Position numbers and translations under genes: made by a program. 64,000 nt of DNA from Erythrobacter oryzae (lineage in GTDB: Bacteria; Pseudomonadota; Alphaproteobacteria; Sphingomonadales; Sphingomonadaceae), in NCBI RefSeq assembly GCF_030271515.1, contig NZ_JASCXI010000003.1, forward strand, positions 496,001-560,000, read 5' to 3'. Under the pieces are notes generated by a model. It worked only from the letters and a program-made list of their open reading frames with translations. It had not been told where the DNA came from and did not search any database. Positions 18,281 to 26,291 of this stretch are shown here, in pieces (within the stretch, counting starts at the first letter, position 1; every line of letters starts with the position of its first letter).

Positions 18281-19477
18281 ATGTCCATCACCCCGCTCAT
18301 GCCCGTCTATCCGCGTTGCGGTGTCCGGCCGGTGCGCGGCGAGCACTGCCATCTGATCGGCGAGGACGGCACCCGCTACCTCGATTTCGCCAGCGGCATC
18401 GCGGTCAACCTGCTCGGCCATTCGCACGAGGGGCTGATCGGCGCGATCCAGCAGCAGGCCGCGACGCTGATGCACGTCTCGAACCTGTACGGCAGCCCGC
18501 AGGGGGAGAAGCTGGCGCAGTGGCTGGTCAACAAGACCTTCGGCGACACGGTGTTCTTCACCAATTCGGGCGCCGAAGCGGTCGAAGCCGCGATCAAGAC
18601 CGCGCGCGCCTATCACCAGAACGGGGAAGGGGGCGACAAGAATCGCTTCGAGCTGATCACCTTCCACAACGCCTTCCACGGGCGCACGATGGCGACCATC
18701 TCGGCCTCGAACCAGGAGAAGATGCACCACGGCTTCTCGCCGCTGCTCGCCGGGTTCAAGTATGCGCCCTTCGACGATCTGGAAGCGGCCAAGGCGCTGA
18801 TCGGGCCGAACACCGCGGGCTTCCTCGTCGAGCCGATCCAGGGCGAGGGCGGGATTCGTCCGGCCTCGATGGAGTTCATGCAGGGCCTGCGCAAGCTCGC
18901 CGACGAGCATGACCTGATGCTGGTGCTCGACGAAGTGCAGTGCGGCGTCGCGCGCACCGGCAAGCTCTATGCCTACGAGCATTACGGGATCGAGCCTGAC
19001 ATCCTCGCCACCGCCAAGGGCATCGGCGGCGGCTTCCCGCTCGGCGCGTGCATCGCCACCGAAAAGGCCGCGCGCGGCATGACCTTCGGCACCCACGGTT
19101 CGACCTATGGCGGCAACCCGCTCGCGATGGCGGCGGGGACGGCGGTGATGGAAGCCGTGGCGAATGACGAATTCCTCGCATCGGTCGCCGAGAAGGGCGA
19201 GCGGCTGCGCGCGCGGCTCGAACAGTTCATCGGCAACTACCCCGAGCTGTTCGAACTGGTGCGCGGCAAGGGCCTGATGCTCGGCATCAAGATGAAGATG
19301 GAGAGCCGCCCCTTCTACGTCCACCTGCGCGACAACCACCAGCTGCTGACCGTGGCCGCGGGCGACAACACCATCCGCATCATCCCGCCGCTGGTGATCG
19401 GCGATGCCGAGATCGACGAATTCTTCGACAAGCTGTCGGCCGGTGCGGCGAGCTTCAAGGTGCCTGAAGCGGCATGA
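18281..19477 (+). CDS. argD: Acetylornithine/succinyldiaminopimelate aminotransferase
   Basis: The 398-residue class III PLP aminotransferase has the PLP lysine in [13 protein letters not shown] (Lys246) and the ArgD pattern [15 protein letters not shown] and [15 protein letters not shown]. It converts N-acetylglutamate semialdehyde to N-acetylornithine in arginine synthesis and can also act in lysine synthesis. The start at 18281 gives the normal family length; the open frame extends back into the cold-shock gene's antisense. It overlaps argF by an ATGA at 19474-19477. Confidence 0.93.
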   Translation: MSITPLMPVYPRCGVRPVRGEHCHLIGEDGTRYLDFASGIAVNLLGHSHEGLIGAIQQQAATLMHVSNLYGSPQGEKLAQWLVNKTFGDTVFFTNSGAEAVEAAIKTARAYHQNGEGGDKNRFELITFHNAFHGRTMATISASNQEKMHHGFSPLLAGFKYAPFDDLEAAKALIGPNTAGFLVEPIQGEGGIRPASMEFMQGLRKLADEHDLMLVLDEVQCGVARTGKLYAYEHYGIEPDILATAKGIGGGFPLGACIATEKAARGMTFGTHGSTYGGNPLAMAAGTAVMEAVANDEFLASVAEKGERLRARLEQFIGNYPELFELVRGKGLMLGIKMKMESRPFYVHLRDNHQLLTVAAGDNTIRIIPPLVIGDAEIDEFFDKLSAGAASFKVPEAA

Positions 19478-20403
19478 AGCACTTCCTCGATCTCGGCGAT
19501 GCCGGGGGTGACGCGATCGCCGCCATGATCAACGACGCGATCGACCGCAAGGCCGCACGCGCCGGCCTGCCCAAGGGCGCGCCCGATGCCGACGCGCCGC
19601 TTGCGGGCCGCGTGCTGGCGCTGGTGTTCGAGAAGAACTCGACCCGCACCCGCGTCAGCTTCGACATCGCGATGCGCCAGCTGGGCGGCACGGTGCTGCT
19701 GCTCGATTCGGCCTCGAGCCAGCTCGGGCGCGGCGAGACCATTGCCGACACCGCGCGGGTGCTGAACCGCATGGTCGACGGCATCATGCTGCGCACCGAC
19801 GATCACGCCAAGATCGAGGAGATGGCTGCGCACGCGAGCGTGCCGGTCATCAACGGCCTCACCGACATGTCGCACCCCTGCCAGATCCTCGCCGATCTGC
19901 TGACGGTGATCGAGCACGGCAAGGCGCTTTCGGGGCTGGAAGTGGCGTGGTTCGGGGACGGCAACAATGTGCTGCACTCGATCCTCGAGGCGGCCGGGCT
20001 GATGAAGTTCAATGTCCGCGTGGCGACGCCTGCGGGTTACGAGCCCGATCCGGCCTTCGTCGACCTCGCCCGCGCGGGCGGGGCGACGGTCACGCTGACG
20101 CATGACGCGGCAGCGGCGGCGCGCGGGGCGGACGTGATCGTCACCGACACCTGGATCTCGATGGGTCAGGCCCATGCCGAGGCCAAGCTCGCCGCGATGG
20201 CGCCCTATCAGGTCAATCCCGACCTGATGGCGCTGGCCAAGCCCGATGCGGTCTTCCTCCACTGCCTGCCTGCGCACGTGGGCGAGGAAGTCAGCGAAGA
20301 GGTGTTCGAAGGCCCGCAATCGGTGGTGTTCGACGAGGCGGAGAACCGCATCCACGCGCAGAAATCGGTGCTGCTGTGGGCCTTCGGGATGCTCGGGCAC
20401 TGA
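19474..20403 (+). CDS. argF: Ornithine carbamoyltransferase
   Basis: The 309-residue protein has the carbamoyl-phosphate loop STRTR, the HPCQ motif and the ornithine-binding FLHCLPAH. It makes citrulline from ornithine and carbamoyl phosphate. Length is typical for the anabolic enzyme. It is translationally coupled to argD and followed 43 nt later by hslO, a gene order seen in other alphaproteobacteria. Confidence 0.95.
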   Translation: MKHFLDLGDAGGDAIAAMINDAIDRKAARAGLPKGAPDADAPLAGRVLALVFEKNSTRTRVSFDIAMRQLGGTVLLLDSASSQLGRGETIADTARVLNRMVDGIMLRTDDHAKIEEMAAHASVPVINGLTDMSHPCQILADLLTVIEHGKALSGLEVAWFGDGNNVLHSILEAAGLMKFNVRVATPAGYEPDPAFVDLARAGGATVTLTHDAAAAARGADVIVTDTWISMGQAHAEAKLAAMAPYQVNPDLMALAKPDAVFLHCLPAHVGEEVSEEVFEGPQSVVFDEAENRIHAQKSVLLWAFGMLGH

Positions 20404-20446
20404 CGGGGGGTTTCGCCGCGCGCCATGCGTCCCCATATGGCGGCGC

Positions 20447-21346
20447 ATGACCGACACGACCTCCGCAACCGAGACCTTCTCCGACACCCTGATGGGCTTC
20501 ACCCTGCCCTCGCGCAACGCGCGCGGGCGGGTGGTGCGGCTCGAAGGCGTGCTCGAGGAAGTGCTCTCCGCCCATGATTACCCCGCCCCGATCACGCATC
20601 TGCTGGGCGAGGCGCTGGTGCTGGGCGCGCTGATGGGCGGGCTGCTCAAGGGCGAGAACGCGCAGATGACCCTCCAGGCGCAGACCCAGGGCGGGATCGT
20701 CAAGCTGCTGGTGTGCGACTATCGCGCAGGCGCGGTGCGCGGCTATGCCGATTTCGACGGCGAGCGGCTGGCGACCCTCGGTGCGAACCCGAGCCTCGCG
20801 GCGCTGTTCGGCGAGGGCTACCTTGCGATCACCTTCGAGACCGAAGGCCGTCAGCGCTATCAGGGGATCGTCCCGCTCGAAGGCGACAGCCTTGCCGAGG
20901 CGTGCGAGAGCTACTTCAGCCAGTCCGAGCAAATCCCGACCCTGATCCGCGTCGCCAGCCGCGCAGGCTCGACCGGGCGCATGGCGGCGGGGCTGCTGGT
21001 ACAGCACCTGCCCGATGGCGAGGAAGGGCGCGAGCGGCTTCACGTGCGGCTCGACCACCCCGATTGGGAGCATGTCGCGGTGCTGGCGGGGACGATCAGC
21101 CATGACGAACTGCTCGATCCCGCGCTCTCGCTGGAGGGGATTGCGTGGCGGCTGTTCCACGAGGAGCCCGAGGTGCGCGTCCAGCCGGGCGATGCCCTCT
21201 CGCGCGGGTGCCGCTGCACCGCGGCGCATTACGAGACGATCATCGCCCGCTTCCCGGTGGAAGAACAGGAGGAGATGCGCGGCCCCGACGGGATCATCGC
21301 GGTCGACTGCGCGTTCTGTTCCAAGACGTTCGCGCTGGCGATCTGA
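20447..21346 (+). CDS. hslO: Redox-regulated chaperone Hsp33
   Basis: The 299-residue protein has the Hsp33 fold and the C-terminal redox switch: CRC (in RGCRCTAAHY) and CAFC (in DCAFCSKTF), the CxC...CxxC zinc ligands. On oxidative unfolding the zinc is lost and the protein becomes an ATP-independent holdase. The start at 20447 is the first ATG that gives the normal length; an earlier in-frame region overlaps argF. Confidence 0.94.
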   Translation: MTDTTSATETFSDTLMGFTLPSRNARGRVVRLEGVLEEVLSAHDYPAPITHLLGEALVLGALMGGLLKGENAQMTLQAQTQGGIVKLLVCDYRAGAVRGYADFDGERLATLGANPSLAALFGEGYLAITFETEGRQRYQGIVPLEGDSLAEACESYFSQSEQIPTLIRVASRAGSTGRMAAGLLVQHLPDGEEGRERLHVRLDHPDWEHVAVLAGTISHDELLDPALSLEGIAWRLFHEEPEVRVQPGDALSRGCRCTAAHYETIIARFPVEEQEEMRGPDGIIAVDCAFCSKTFALAI

Positions 21347-21431
21347 CGCTTGGTCGAAAACATCGCGATATGCGAAGAATTGCGTCCAAAATTTGCAAGG
21401 CGTCGCGGCGCAAAGCTGGCAAGAGGGGTGC

Positions 21432-21851
21432 ATGAACAAGGGGAATGACAGCAGGAAGCGGACGGCGGTGCTGGCGCTCGCCGCGGCTGGCGCGGTGCTG
21501 GGCTATGCCGTGCCGGTGCTGGCGCAGGGCAACGGGCTCGCCATGCTCGGCTCGCTCACCAAGGGCGAATGGACCATCCGCCAGCGCGGCGGCGCGCCCG
21601 ATCGCAAGATCTGCGTGCGCTCCGGCGCCGAGCTGATCCAGCTGATGCACCGCGAAAACGGGTGCAGCCAGTTCGTGGTCGAGGACGGCGCGGCGCGGGT
21701 GACGGTGCAGTATACCTGCCCCGGCAACGGCTATGGCCGCACCAGCATCCGCCGCGAGACGCCCGGTCTGGTGCAGCTCGAAAGCCAGGGGATCGAGGGC
21801 AAGATGCCCTTCCAGCTGACCGCCGAGGCGCGCCGCACGGGAACGTGCTGA
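21432..21851 (+). CDS. Small secreted protein, DUF3617-like
   Basis: The 139-residue protein has a basic N-terminus (MNKGNDSRKR) and a signal peptide ending about VLAQ (residue 32), so it is exported. The mature part contains GEWTIRQRGG, a CVRSGAELIQLMH segment and four cysteines that could form disulfides (KICV, NGCS, YTCP and the C-terminal Cys). This resembles DUF3617-type periplasmic proteins of sphingomonads; function is unknown. The start follows AAGAGGGG at 21421-21428. Confidence 0.7.
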   Translation: MNKGNDSRKRTAVLALAAAGAVLGYAVPVLAQGNGLAMLGSLTKGEWTIRQRGGAPDRKICVRSGAELIQLMHRENGCSQFVVEDGAARVTVQYTCPGNGYGRTSIRRETPGLVQLESQGIEGKMPFQLTAEARRTGTC

Positions 21852-21896
21852 CGCCCCGCGATTGCCTTTGCGCAGCGCCGTGATAGGGCGGCGCGC

Positions 21897-22589
21897 ATGA
21901 CTGATCCGGCACAATCCCAGCCGCTCGCCGTGGTGCTGCTTTCGGGCGGGCTCGATTCGATGGTGACCGCCGCGCTCGCGCAGGAGGCGGGCTTTGCGGT
22001 CCATGCGCTGAGCGTCGACTACGGCCAACGCCACAAGCTCGAACTGCAATCGGCGGCGCGCATCGCGCAGAAGCTGGGGCTGGCGCGCCACACCCCGATC
22101 GCGCTCGATCTGCGCGCGTTCGGCGGATCGGCGCTGACCGACAGCATCGCCGTGCCCAAGGGCGGGGTCGGCGACGACATTCCGGTCACCTATGTGCCCG
22201 CGCGCAACCTCGTGTTCCTCGCGCTGACGACGGCCTGCGCCGAGGCGGCGGGGGCGCGCGACGTGTTCATCGGGGTCAACGCGCTCGACTATTCGGGCTA
22301 TCCCGATTGCCGCCCCGAATTCATTGCCAGCTTCGCCGAGACCGCGCGCTTGGGCACCAAGGCGGGGGTGGAGGGCGCGCCCTTCACGATCCACGCGCCG
22401 CTCCAGCACATGACCAAGGCCGACATCGCCCGCGAATGCGCGCGCCTCGGGCTCGATCCGGCGTGGAGCTGGTCGTGCTACGACCCGACACCCGACGGGC
22501 TGGCCTGCGGGCTGTGCGATTCGTGCCGTTTGCGGAAAAAGGGTTTTGCCGAGGCGGGGATTGTCGATAGCACCCGCTATAACGCCTGA
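21897..22589 (+). CDS. queC: 7-cyano-7-deazaguanine (preQ0) synthase
   Basis: The 230-residue protein has the PP-loop ATP pyrophosphatase motif LLSGGLDS (residues 14-21), SVDYGQRHKLEL, and the C-terminal zinc-binding cysteines (SCYDPTPDGLACGLCDSCRLRKKGF). It converts 7-carboxy-7-deazaguanine to preQ0 in queuosine synthesis. Other queuosine genes are not in the window. A short hairpin (ACCGGC/GCCGGT, 22589-22605) follows its stop. Confidence 0.95.
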   Translation: MTDPAQSQPLAVVLLSGGLDSMVTAALAQEAGFAVHALSVDYGQRHKLELQSAARIAQKLGLARHTPIALDLRAFGGSALTDSIAVPKGGVGDDIPVTYVPARNLVFLALTTACAEAAGARDVFIGVNALDYSGYPDCRPEFIASFAETARLGTKAGVEGAPFTIHAPLQHMTKADIARECARLGLDPAWSWSCYDPTPDGLACGLCDSCRLRKKGFAEAGIVDSTRYNA

Positions 22590-22635
22590 CCGGCCGCGCG
22601 CCGGTTGTGAGCAGGGATACGGGAAGGGATCGAAC

Positions 22636-24195
22636 TTGAGCGAGGACACCACGGCGGCGCCCGTCAGCAGCGAGGCGCCCGCGTCGGCCTACAGCTGGTA
22701 TGTGCTGGGGGTGCTGGTTGTGGTCTACATCCTCAACTTCATCGACCGGCAGATCCTCTCGATCCTCGCGGTCGACATCAAGCGCGACCTTGCGCTGACC
22801 GACGGCCAGCTGGGCTTTCTGGGCGGCGCGGCCTTCGCGGTGTTCTACGCGCTGTTCGGGGTGCCGCTCGGCCGGTTGGCGGATCGCTGGCACCGGGTGC
22901 GGCTGCTGACGATCGGCCTGTTGCTGTGGTCGACGATGACCGCAGCGTCGGGCTTTGCGCGGAATTACCTCAGCCTGTCGCTCGCGCGCATGGGCGTGGG
23001 CGTGGGCGAGGCGACCGCGAGCCCGACCGCCTATTCGCTGATCTCGGACTATTTCCCCTCGCGCCAGCGGGCGACCGCGCTCGCGATCTATTCCTCGGGG
23101 CTGTATCTCGGGGGCGGAGTTTCGCTGCTGATCGGGGCGAAGATTTCGCAGGTGTGGGACGCGGCCTATCCCGGTGGCGGGTTCCTGGGGCTGGTCGGCT
23201 GGCAGGCGGCGTTTCTCGCCGTGGGCGTGCCCGGCGTGCTGCTCGCGGGCTGGGTCGCCTCGCTGCGCGAGCCCGCGCGCCAGCCCGACGCTGCGAGCGG
23301 CACGCGCCATCCGCTCGCGGATTTCTTCGTCGACCTGTCGATGCTGCTGCCGCCCTTCACCCTGCTCCACGCGCTGCGGCGCGGGCCGATGGCGGCGCTG
23401 GTCAACGTGGTGATGGCTGCGGCGATGATCGGCTTTGCCCTGCTGATGATCAAGCTGACGAAGAACGTGCCGCAGTGGTCGGCGATCGCCTTCGGCTATT
23501 ACGCGGTGTTCTCCTGGGCCTCGACCCTCAGGCGCCACGATCCGGCGACCTTCCGGCTGATCTGGGGGACGCCCGCCTTCATCTGCACCGCGCTGGGTTA
23601 CGGGCTGGTCTCGCTCGGCGCCTATGCGCTGGCGTTCTGGGCGGCGCCCTATGCCGAGACGGTGCTGAAGCTGCCCAAGGCCGAGCTCGCTTTCGTGCTC
23701 GGCGGGAGTGGGGCGCTGTCGGGCTTTCTCGGGGTGATCCTCGGCGGGCGGCTGTCGGACTGGCTGCGGGGGCGCAATCCCTCGGGGCGGATTCTGGTGG
23801 TGATGTTCGGGATTCTCGCGCCGGTGGTGCCGATCTGGGTGGGCTTCACCACCGAGAGCGCACTGCTGTTCTATGCGATGAACTTCCTTGCGGGGATGTT
23901 CGCGGCGACAGCGCTGGGCGCGGCGGCGGCGACGACGCAGGACCTCGTCCTGCCGCGGATGCGCGGGACTGCGACGGCCTCATTCTTCCTCGCGACGACG
24001 CTGGTCGGGCTGGGGCTCGGGCCCTACATGGTGGGCGCGATCTCGGAGGCGAGCGGGAGCCTGCGGGTCGGGGTGCTGTCGCTGATCGGGGTGGCGCCGA
24101 TCTCGCTGGCGCTGCTGATCTACGCCTACCGATCGCTGCCCAAGGCCGAGGCGACAATCGCCGAACGCGCCGCTGCGGCGGCGGGCGGGGCGTAG
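22636..24195 (+). CDS. MFS transporter, Spinster-like
   Basis: The 519-residue protein has about twelve membrane segments and the MFS loop motif GRLADRWHRVRLL between helices 2 and 3. The N-terminal pattern (YILNFIDRQILSILAVDIKRDLALTDGQLGFLGG) is typical of Spinster-type MFS proteins common in sphingomonads, often next to catabolic genes. The substrate is unknown. A TTG start at 22636 is chosen because GGGAAGGGA lies about 8 nt upstream and no ATG gives a sensible N-terminus; longer frames overlap queC. Confidence 0.85.
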   Translation: MSEDTTAAPVSSEAPASAYSWYVLGVLVVVYILNFIDRQILSILAVDIKRDLALTDGQLGFLGGAAFAVFYALFGVPLGRLADRWHRVRLLTIGLLLWSTMTAASGFARNYLSLSLARMGVGVGEATASPTAYSLISDYFPSRQRATALAIYSSGLYLGGGVSLLIGAKISQVWDAAYPGGGFLGLVGWQAAFLAVGVPGVLLAGWVASLREPARQPDAASGTRHPLADFFVDLSMLLPPFTLLHALRRGPMAALVNVVMAAAMIGFALLMIKLTKNVPQWSAIAFGYYAVFSWASTLRRHDPATFRLIWGTPAFICTALGYGLVSLGAYALAFWAAPYAETVLKLPKAELAFVLGGSGALSGFLGVILGGRLSDWLRGRNPSGRILVVMFGILAPVVPIWVGFTTESALLFYAMNFLAGMFAATALGAAAATTQDLVLPRMRGTATASFFLATTLVGLGLGPYMVGAISEASGSLRVGVLSLIGVAPISLALLIYAYRSLPKAEATIAERAAAAAGGA

Positions 24196-24273
24196 GGAGC
24201 GCTCGGGTTAGGTAGGGTCAATCCCGCGTTCCGGTCCGGCCGAGGTCTCAGACCAATCTTCTCCAGACATGCG

Positions 24274-24322
24274 AAAGCGCGCGCCACAGCTCGGGCATAG
24301 GCCCGGCTGCGGCGCGCGCTTT
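24274..24322 (+). terminator. Very long hairpin after MFS gene, probable terminator
   Basis: A 17-bp arm (24274-24290 with 24306-24322, one G.U-type mismatch) continues into CGGGC/GCCCG (24292-24296, 24301-24305) with an ATAG loop, giving about 22 base pairs. It is bounded by AAA and TTT and followed by GGTTTG. It starts 79 nt after the MFS stop and could act on either strand. Confidence 0.6.
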
Positions 24323-24434
24323 GGTTTGCGGGAGGCGAGAGGGAATTTGCCGGGCTGAGGAGGCAGGCCCCACCGGGTAGCGCGAGCAGCCGCGCTTGTC
24401 GGGTGTGCTGGCCGCTGTGCCGGGCGCAGGGCAA

Positions 24435-24464
24435 CAAAAAAGGGGCCGGATCGCTCCGGCCCCT
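24435..24464 (-). terminator. Rho-independent terminator of ompA
   Basis: AGGGGCCGGA (24441-24450) pairs perfectly with TCCGGCCCCT (24455-24464) around a TCGC loop. On the minus strand it is followed by TTTTTT. It lies 26 nt after the ompA stop. Confidence 0.9.
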
Positions 24465-24489
24465 CTTCGTGTTCCGTTCGAACTTGGAC

Positions 24490-25641
24490 TTACATGCCCG
24501 AGCCCGGGCCGTAGGTCACTTCCACGCGGCGGTTCTGCGCTTCGCGCACACCGTCGGCGGTCGGGACGCGCGGCTTGGTTTCGCCGAACGACTGGCCGGT
24601 GATGCGGCCGGCGGGGATGCCGCGGCCGGTCAGGTAGGCGGTGACCGCCTTGTTGCGACGATCGGCCAAGCCTTCGTTGTACTTGGTGCTGCCCGCGCGG
24701 TCGGTGTGACCGGCCAGCATCACGCTCGCCGTGCCGCAGTTGGCATAGGCGGTGACGGCGCTGTTGAGGATGCCGGCGGCTTCCGACGTGATGTCCGACT
24801 TATCGAAGTCGAAGAACACGATGTACGGGCCCGTGTTGCACGCAACCTTGGGCGGCGGCGGCGGGGGCGGCGGAGGCGGCGGGGGCGGCGGCGGGGGCGG
24901 CGGGGGCGGGGTCACCGCAACCGGCGCAACCACCGGCGGCTCTTCGCCACCGAAGTTGTAGGTGATCGAGCCGAGCAGCGAGTGCGAGGCCAGTTCGGTG
25001 TTCAGGCTGCGGCCGAGCGGATCGACGAGGTTGATGTCGGGCGCGTTGAAGAAGCGATACTTCAGGCCGACGTCCCACGAATCGTTGATCGGGGCGCGGA
25101 TGCCCGCGAGCAGCTGCCAGGCGAAGCCGGTGTCCGAATCGTTCCAGACGCCCGGGCCGTTGGCATTCACGCGGCCGTCCATGTCGATGCGGGCCACACC
25201 CACACCGCCACCGACGAAGCCCTGCACGCCGTCGTCATCGCCGAAATCGACGAGGCCGTTGAGCATGAAGCTCAGCGCGTTGACTTCGCCCAGCGCGTCG
25301 CGCGTGCCGGTGAAGGTGCTGAAACCGCCCGGCGCGTTCGCGGCGGGGTTGAGCACGAGGCCCTGGCTGCCAGCGGTCACGTCCGCGAGATCGGCCGCAC
25401 GATAGCTGGCTTCGGCTTCGAGACGGAAGCCGCCGAAGTCATAGCCGACAAGCCCGCCGAAATCGTAGCCGGTGTCATAGTTGGCCGAGGCATTCTCCTC
25501 GACACCATTGACCTCGATCGACTGGTCCTCGACGATCATGACGCCGCCATCACCCTGGATATACCACTGGCCGTCGCGGGCCATGGCGGGCGTGGTCAGC
25601 GCGGTCGAAGCCATCGCCATTCCAATGACGAGTTTGCGCAT
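24490..25641 (-). CDS. OmpA-family outer membrane protein
   Basis: The 383-residue protein has a signal peptide (MRKLVIGMAMASTALTTPAMA) and an N-terminal outer-membrane beta-barrel (about residues 22-250, ending SLLGSITYNFGG). A linker of about 20 consecutive prolines follows, then a C-terminal OmpA peptidoglycan-binding domain (VFFDFDKSDITSEAAGIL; AGHTDRAGS; EAQNRRVEV). It should tether the outer membrane to peptidoglycan. The ATG at 25641 is chosen for the signal peptide and an AGGGGAA about 9 nt upstream; the frame stays open for 65 more codons. The uninterrupted polyproline linker is longer than usual. Confidence 0.93.
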   Translation of the reverse strand: MRKLVIGMAMASTALTTPAMARDGQWYIQGDGGVMIVEDQSIEVNGVEENASANYDTGYDFGGLVGYDFGGFRLEAEASYRAADLADVTAGSQGLVLNPAANAPGGFSTFTGTRDALGEVNALSFMLNGLVDFGDDDGVQGFVGGGVGVARIDMDGRVNANGPGVWNDSDTGFAWQLLAGIRAPINDSWDVGLKYRFFNAPDINLVDPLGRSLNTELASHSLLGSITYNFGGEEPPVVAPVAVTPPPPPPPPPPPPPPPPPPPPKVACNTGPYIVFFDFDKSDITSEAAGILNSAVTAYANCGTASVMLAGHTDRAGSTKYNEGLADRRNKAVTAYLTGRGIPAGRITGQSFGETKPRVPTADGVREAQNRRVEVTYGPGSGM

Positions 25642-25810
25642 TTCCGAAATTCCCCTTTGCGTTAAACTTGAGGCACCGGGTGTCTCTATCTTTTCCCCCC
25701 GCGCGAGGCAAGCAGTCAATGCCCTCATGGTGTTGCAAGAATGTCGCTGAAAAGGCCTTGTGGATAAAAATGTAACTTCAAAAGCCACGGTAATCCGCCA
25801 TTCGCGCGCC

Positions 25811-26275
25811 TCAGGCGGGGGGCGCAGCGAGCACACCCATGGTCTTGAGCGCGGCGATCAGGGCGGTCAGCGTGGCCCTTGCCTGAACGTCGATGACCGT
25901 GCCGCCCGATGCTGCGGCGACGACAACCGCGGGCTCCCATTGCGACCGGTAAATGACCATCCGGGCAGCCGCACGGTCGAACACCACCATGCCCTCGGCC
26001 GGCGCGATGAAATGCCAGGCGCCCCCGACAAGCACCGCAAGCCGGCCCTCCTGCCCCGCCCATGCTCCGGTTGCGGTCGCCGTCACCCGGTAGCACGCGC
26101 CTTCGGGAGGGCTTGCGGGCGGGGAGGGCTGCGAGGCGATGACCGCGCGAGCATGGAGCGCGTCGAGCACGCACAGCGCCTCGTTGACGAAGAACTCCTT
26201 CTGCGCCTGCCCGGCAAACAGCAGCGGCAGGCCCAACGCGGGGGTCGAACTGGGAAAAGCGATCGGATCGGACAT
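25811..26275 (-). CDS. DUF2793-family GTA tail-associated protein
   Basis: The 154-residue protein begins with the DUF2793 pattern (LGLPLLFAGQAQKEFFVNEAL) and contains GACYRVTATATGAWAGQEGRLAV and GGAWHFIAPAEGMVVFD. DUF2793 proteins occur at the tail end of phage and GTA clusters and are thought to be tail-fibre or spike components that contact the recipient surface. It is the last gene of the GTA cluster, 16 nt after the tip protein. It is followed only by the ompA promoter region, with no clear terminator. Confidence 0.82.
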   Translation of the reverse strand: MSDPIAFPSSTPALGLPLLFAGQAQKEFFVNEALCVLDALHARAVIASQPSPPASPPEGACYRVTATATGAWAGQEGRLAVLVGGAWHFIAPAEGMVVFDRAAARMVIYRSQWEPAVVVAAASGGTVIDVQARATLTALIAALKTMGVLAAPPA

Positions 26276-26291
26276 CGGGGCCTCCGGGTGG

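Noticed and set aside
24841..24912. Tandem GGCGGCGGGGGC-like DNA repeat, considered as a CRISPR or microsatellite locus
   Set aside because: It is the codon run for the OmpA polyproline linker; there are no spacers.
24403..25665. Plus-strand 420-codon frame opposite ompA
   Set aside because: Arg-rich shadow frame; the OmpA frame on the other strand has signal peptide, barrel and OmpA domain.
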